The notes under the pieces are model-generated. The model worked only from the letters and a program-made list of their open reading frames with translations. It was not told where the DNA came from and ran no database searches. Positions 37,803 through 39,267 of a stretch of 39,267 nucleotides of DNA are shown one piece after another. How positions within the stretch are numbered: the stretch's first letter is position 1; each line of letters starts with the position of its first letter. This DNA is from a virus: IMG/VR virus record IMGVR_UViG_3300044999_000110, positions 1 through 39,267 of that record, one strand, 5' to 3'. A program made the translations under genes and the position numbers.

Positions 37803-38089
37803 TGTCGTCACGCTTCCAAGCGCTCGATAAATTACCTCTCTTTGCGAGCGAGGAAGCAATCTCGGCTGCCCTGATGGGACCGGGGAAAACTGCCGAATGG
37901 CGTCAGATTGTCCCTTTACTCGAACGACGCGGCTTGCCTACCGTGGATGGCCTGCTGGGCGGACGCTACACCCCAGCCCTCAAGGCGTTTTTTGATCGGG
38001 AGTACGGCGTTCACGGCGACGCTCAGGTGTCATCCCCGCACGTGGCGGCGGAGTTGGGGTCATGGAAGAAGAGAAGTCGCCAGGCCTGA
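37799..38089 (+). CDS. Excisionase-like small protein, 96 aa
   Basis: FASEEAISAALMGPGKTAEWRQIVPLLERRGLPTVDGLLGGRYTPALKAFFDREYG is the typical small DNA-binding protein preceding alphaproteobacterial phage integrases and suits an Xis role. It overlaps the integrase start by 28 bp. ATG 37799 or 37802. Confidence 0.65.
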   Translation: MMSSRFQALDKLPLFASEEAISAALMGPGKTAEWRQIVPLLERRGLPTVDGLLGGRYTPALKAFFDREYGVHGDAQVSSPHVAAELGSWKKRSRQA

Positions 38090-39267
38090 GATACGACGGA
38101 GATCGGCCGATATGGCGGGCAACCAAGGCCGCTGTTAAGGCTGGCTATCCTGTCAAGTCCGTCAACCTCGCCAGCATGGCCGACAACGATCGTCTCCTGC
38201 GAGGTCGCTGCATCAAGCTGCAACTGGAGATGCTGGAATGGCTTTCCAACGGCGAACGGCAGGCAATTCGCTTCGACGGCACGTTCCTCACGCTCCTGGA
38301 TATCTACCATACGGATCCAAAGAGCACATATTTCAAGCTGAAGCATTCTTCGCGCGGACCCTATGACGTCTACATCCGGATGATGCGCGCCGAGATTGGG
38401 AAATGCCGCCTCGACCGGACCGATGGCGTTGATCTGCTTGACTGGTTCGCAGCATGGGCGGCACCAGCCGCAGAGGGCGGCAAGCGCCAAGTAGCAAAGG
38501 CTCGCATGGCGCTATCGGTCCTGAAGGCAGCGCTGACATTTGGTGTCATGCGTCGCCTGCCGGCCTGCGCCGAATTTCGCGCGGTCCTCGATGCGATGAA
38601 ACGAAAGTTCGAGGGCCTGCCGGCACGCAAGATTATCATGAGCGCCGATCGGGTAACAGCCGCCAGAGAGGCGGCGCACGTCGCTGGTCACGCGCCGGCT
38701 GCGCTTGCCTACGCCATCCAGTTCGAAGGTATCGTCAGGCAATGGGACGTCAAAGGGCAGTGGGTGCCGCTCGACGATCGCCAACCTTCCGCCGTCATTT
38801 ACAAAGGCAAGAAATGGATCGGGCCGACCTGGGCGAACGTCGACGCCTCTCTGGTTTTGCGCTGGACGCCGACCAAGACCGAAACCACGACAGCTCCGGA
38901 GATCGTCGTGGATCTCCGCTCCTGCCCGATGGTGATGGAGGAATTGCAGGACGTCCCGCTATCGGCCAGGAAAGGTCCGCTGATCGTCAACCCGGAAACA
39001 GGGCGTCCATATAGCCATGACCAATTCAACGAGGTCTGGCGCGCCGCCGCGCATATAGCCGGCATTCCAAAGAAGGCCTGGAACCGCGACCTTCGAAAAT
39101 CTGGTTCCACCGAGGCGCGGCAGGCCGGGGCACCGATCGACGACCTGAAAAAGCTGATGGGCCATACGCCGGAAACCGAGGTGACGGCCGAGGTATATGA
39201 TATGGCGAACCTCGAAGCGCATCGCCGGATTGCGGCAGCCCGGAAGGTCCAGAGGGAAAAGAACTGA
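38062..39267 (+). CDS. int: Tyrosine recombinase (phage integrase)
   Basis: 401 residues. Catalytic marks: Arg226 in FEGIVRQWD, the second-Arg box RDLRKSGSTEA near residue 341-351 (Arg in the place of the usual His), LMGH at about 367, and Tyr379 in EVYDMAN. It would insert the phage genome at attB. The window ends at its stop codon, so the attP site is probably just outside. A small excisionase-like gene overlaps its start. Confidence 0.88.
   Translation: MEEEKSPGLRYDGDRPIWRATKAAVKAGYPVKSVNLASMADNDRLLRGRCIKLQLEMLEWLSNGERQAIRFDGTFLTLLDIYHTDPKSTYFKLKHSSRGPYDVYIRMMRAEIGKCRLDRTDGVDLLDWFAAWAAPAAEGGKRQVAKARMALSVLKAALTFGVMRRLPACAEFRAVLDAMKRKFEGLPARKIIMSADRVTAAREAAHVAGHAPAALAYAIQFEGIVRQWDVKGQWVPLDDRQPSAVIYKGKKWIGPTWANVDASLVLRWTPTKTETTTAPEIVVDLRSCPMVMEELQDVPLSARKGPLIVNPETGRPYSHDQFNEVWRAAAHIAGIPKKAWNRDLRKSGSTEARQAGAPIDDLKKLMGHTPETEVTAEVYDMANLEAHRRIAAARKVQREKN

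Overview
The window looks like most of the non-structural half of a temperate, lambda-like (siphovirus-type) prophage or phage from an alphaproteobacterium. High GC, a GcrA-family regulator, a LexA-like repressor and many small proteins of a Rhizobiales flavour point to the Bradyrhizobium/Rhodopseudomonas group; that host assignment is inference. The left edge cuts through the terminase large subunit (leftward), so head, tail and lysis genes should lie left of base 1. The right edge is exactly the stop codon of a tyrosine integrase.

Layout. 1-1.6 kb: terminase large (partial) and small subunit, leftward. 1.7-3.6 kb: an inserted-looking cassette of a radical SAM protein, an integrase-arm/HTH fusion and a Trm1-like methyltransferase. 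3.6-5.9 kb: leftward small genes, including a cold-shock protein, a ParB-like nuclease-domain protein and a membrane protein. 5.9-6.4 kb: a gap rich in GGGACAT repeats. 6.4-9.5 kb: an unknown leftward gene with a perfect parS site near its 5' end, then rightward genes including a T5orf172/GIY-YIG-like protein and a small HTH protein that appears to use a CTG start. 9.5-16.7 kb: the leftward early operon (HTH regulators, GcrA-like factor, Rmf-like protein, RuvC-like resolvase, PP-loop enzyme, DnaB/RepA-type helicase, zinc/HNH-like protein, DUF6362-like protein). 16.7-18.3 kb: the immunity region, with a divergently transcribed LexA-type repressor, a secreted protein behind it, and palindromic operators of form GGGA-N4-TCCC at both early promoters. 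18.3-38.1 kb: one long rightward operon of tightly overlapping genes: recombination (YqaJ exonuclease, coiled-coil partner, probable annealing protein), DnaQ-like exonuclease, a HerA-like ATPase / HNH / ParB-like cassette, many small unknown genes, and a DpdA-like transglycosylase. It also carries an initiator-type tRNA overlapping a coding frame. 38.1-39.3 kb: integrase, preceded by a small excisionase-like gene.

How it fits together. The repressor probably silences a leftward and a rightward early promoter through the same palindromes. The leftward operon supplies replication and regulation, and the rightward operon supplies recombination, DNA processing and possibly DNA base modification. 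The combination of a host-type parS site, two ParB-domain proteins and a HerA-like ATPase raises the possibility that this element interacts with chromosome segregation. All functions are read from sequence motifs only; no database search was run.
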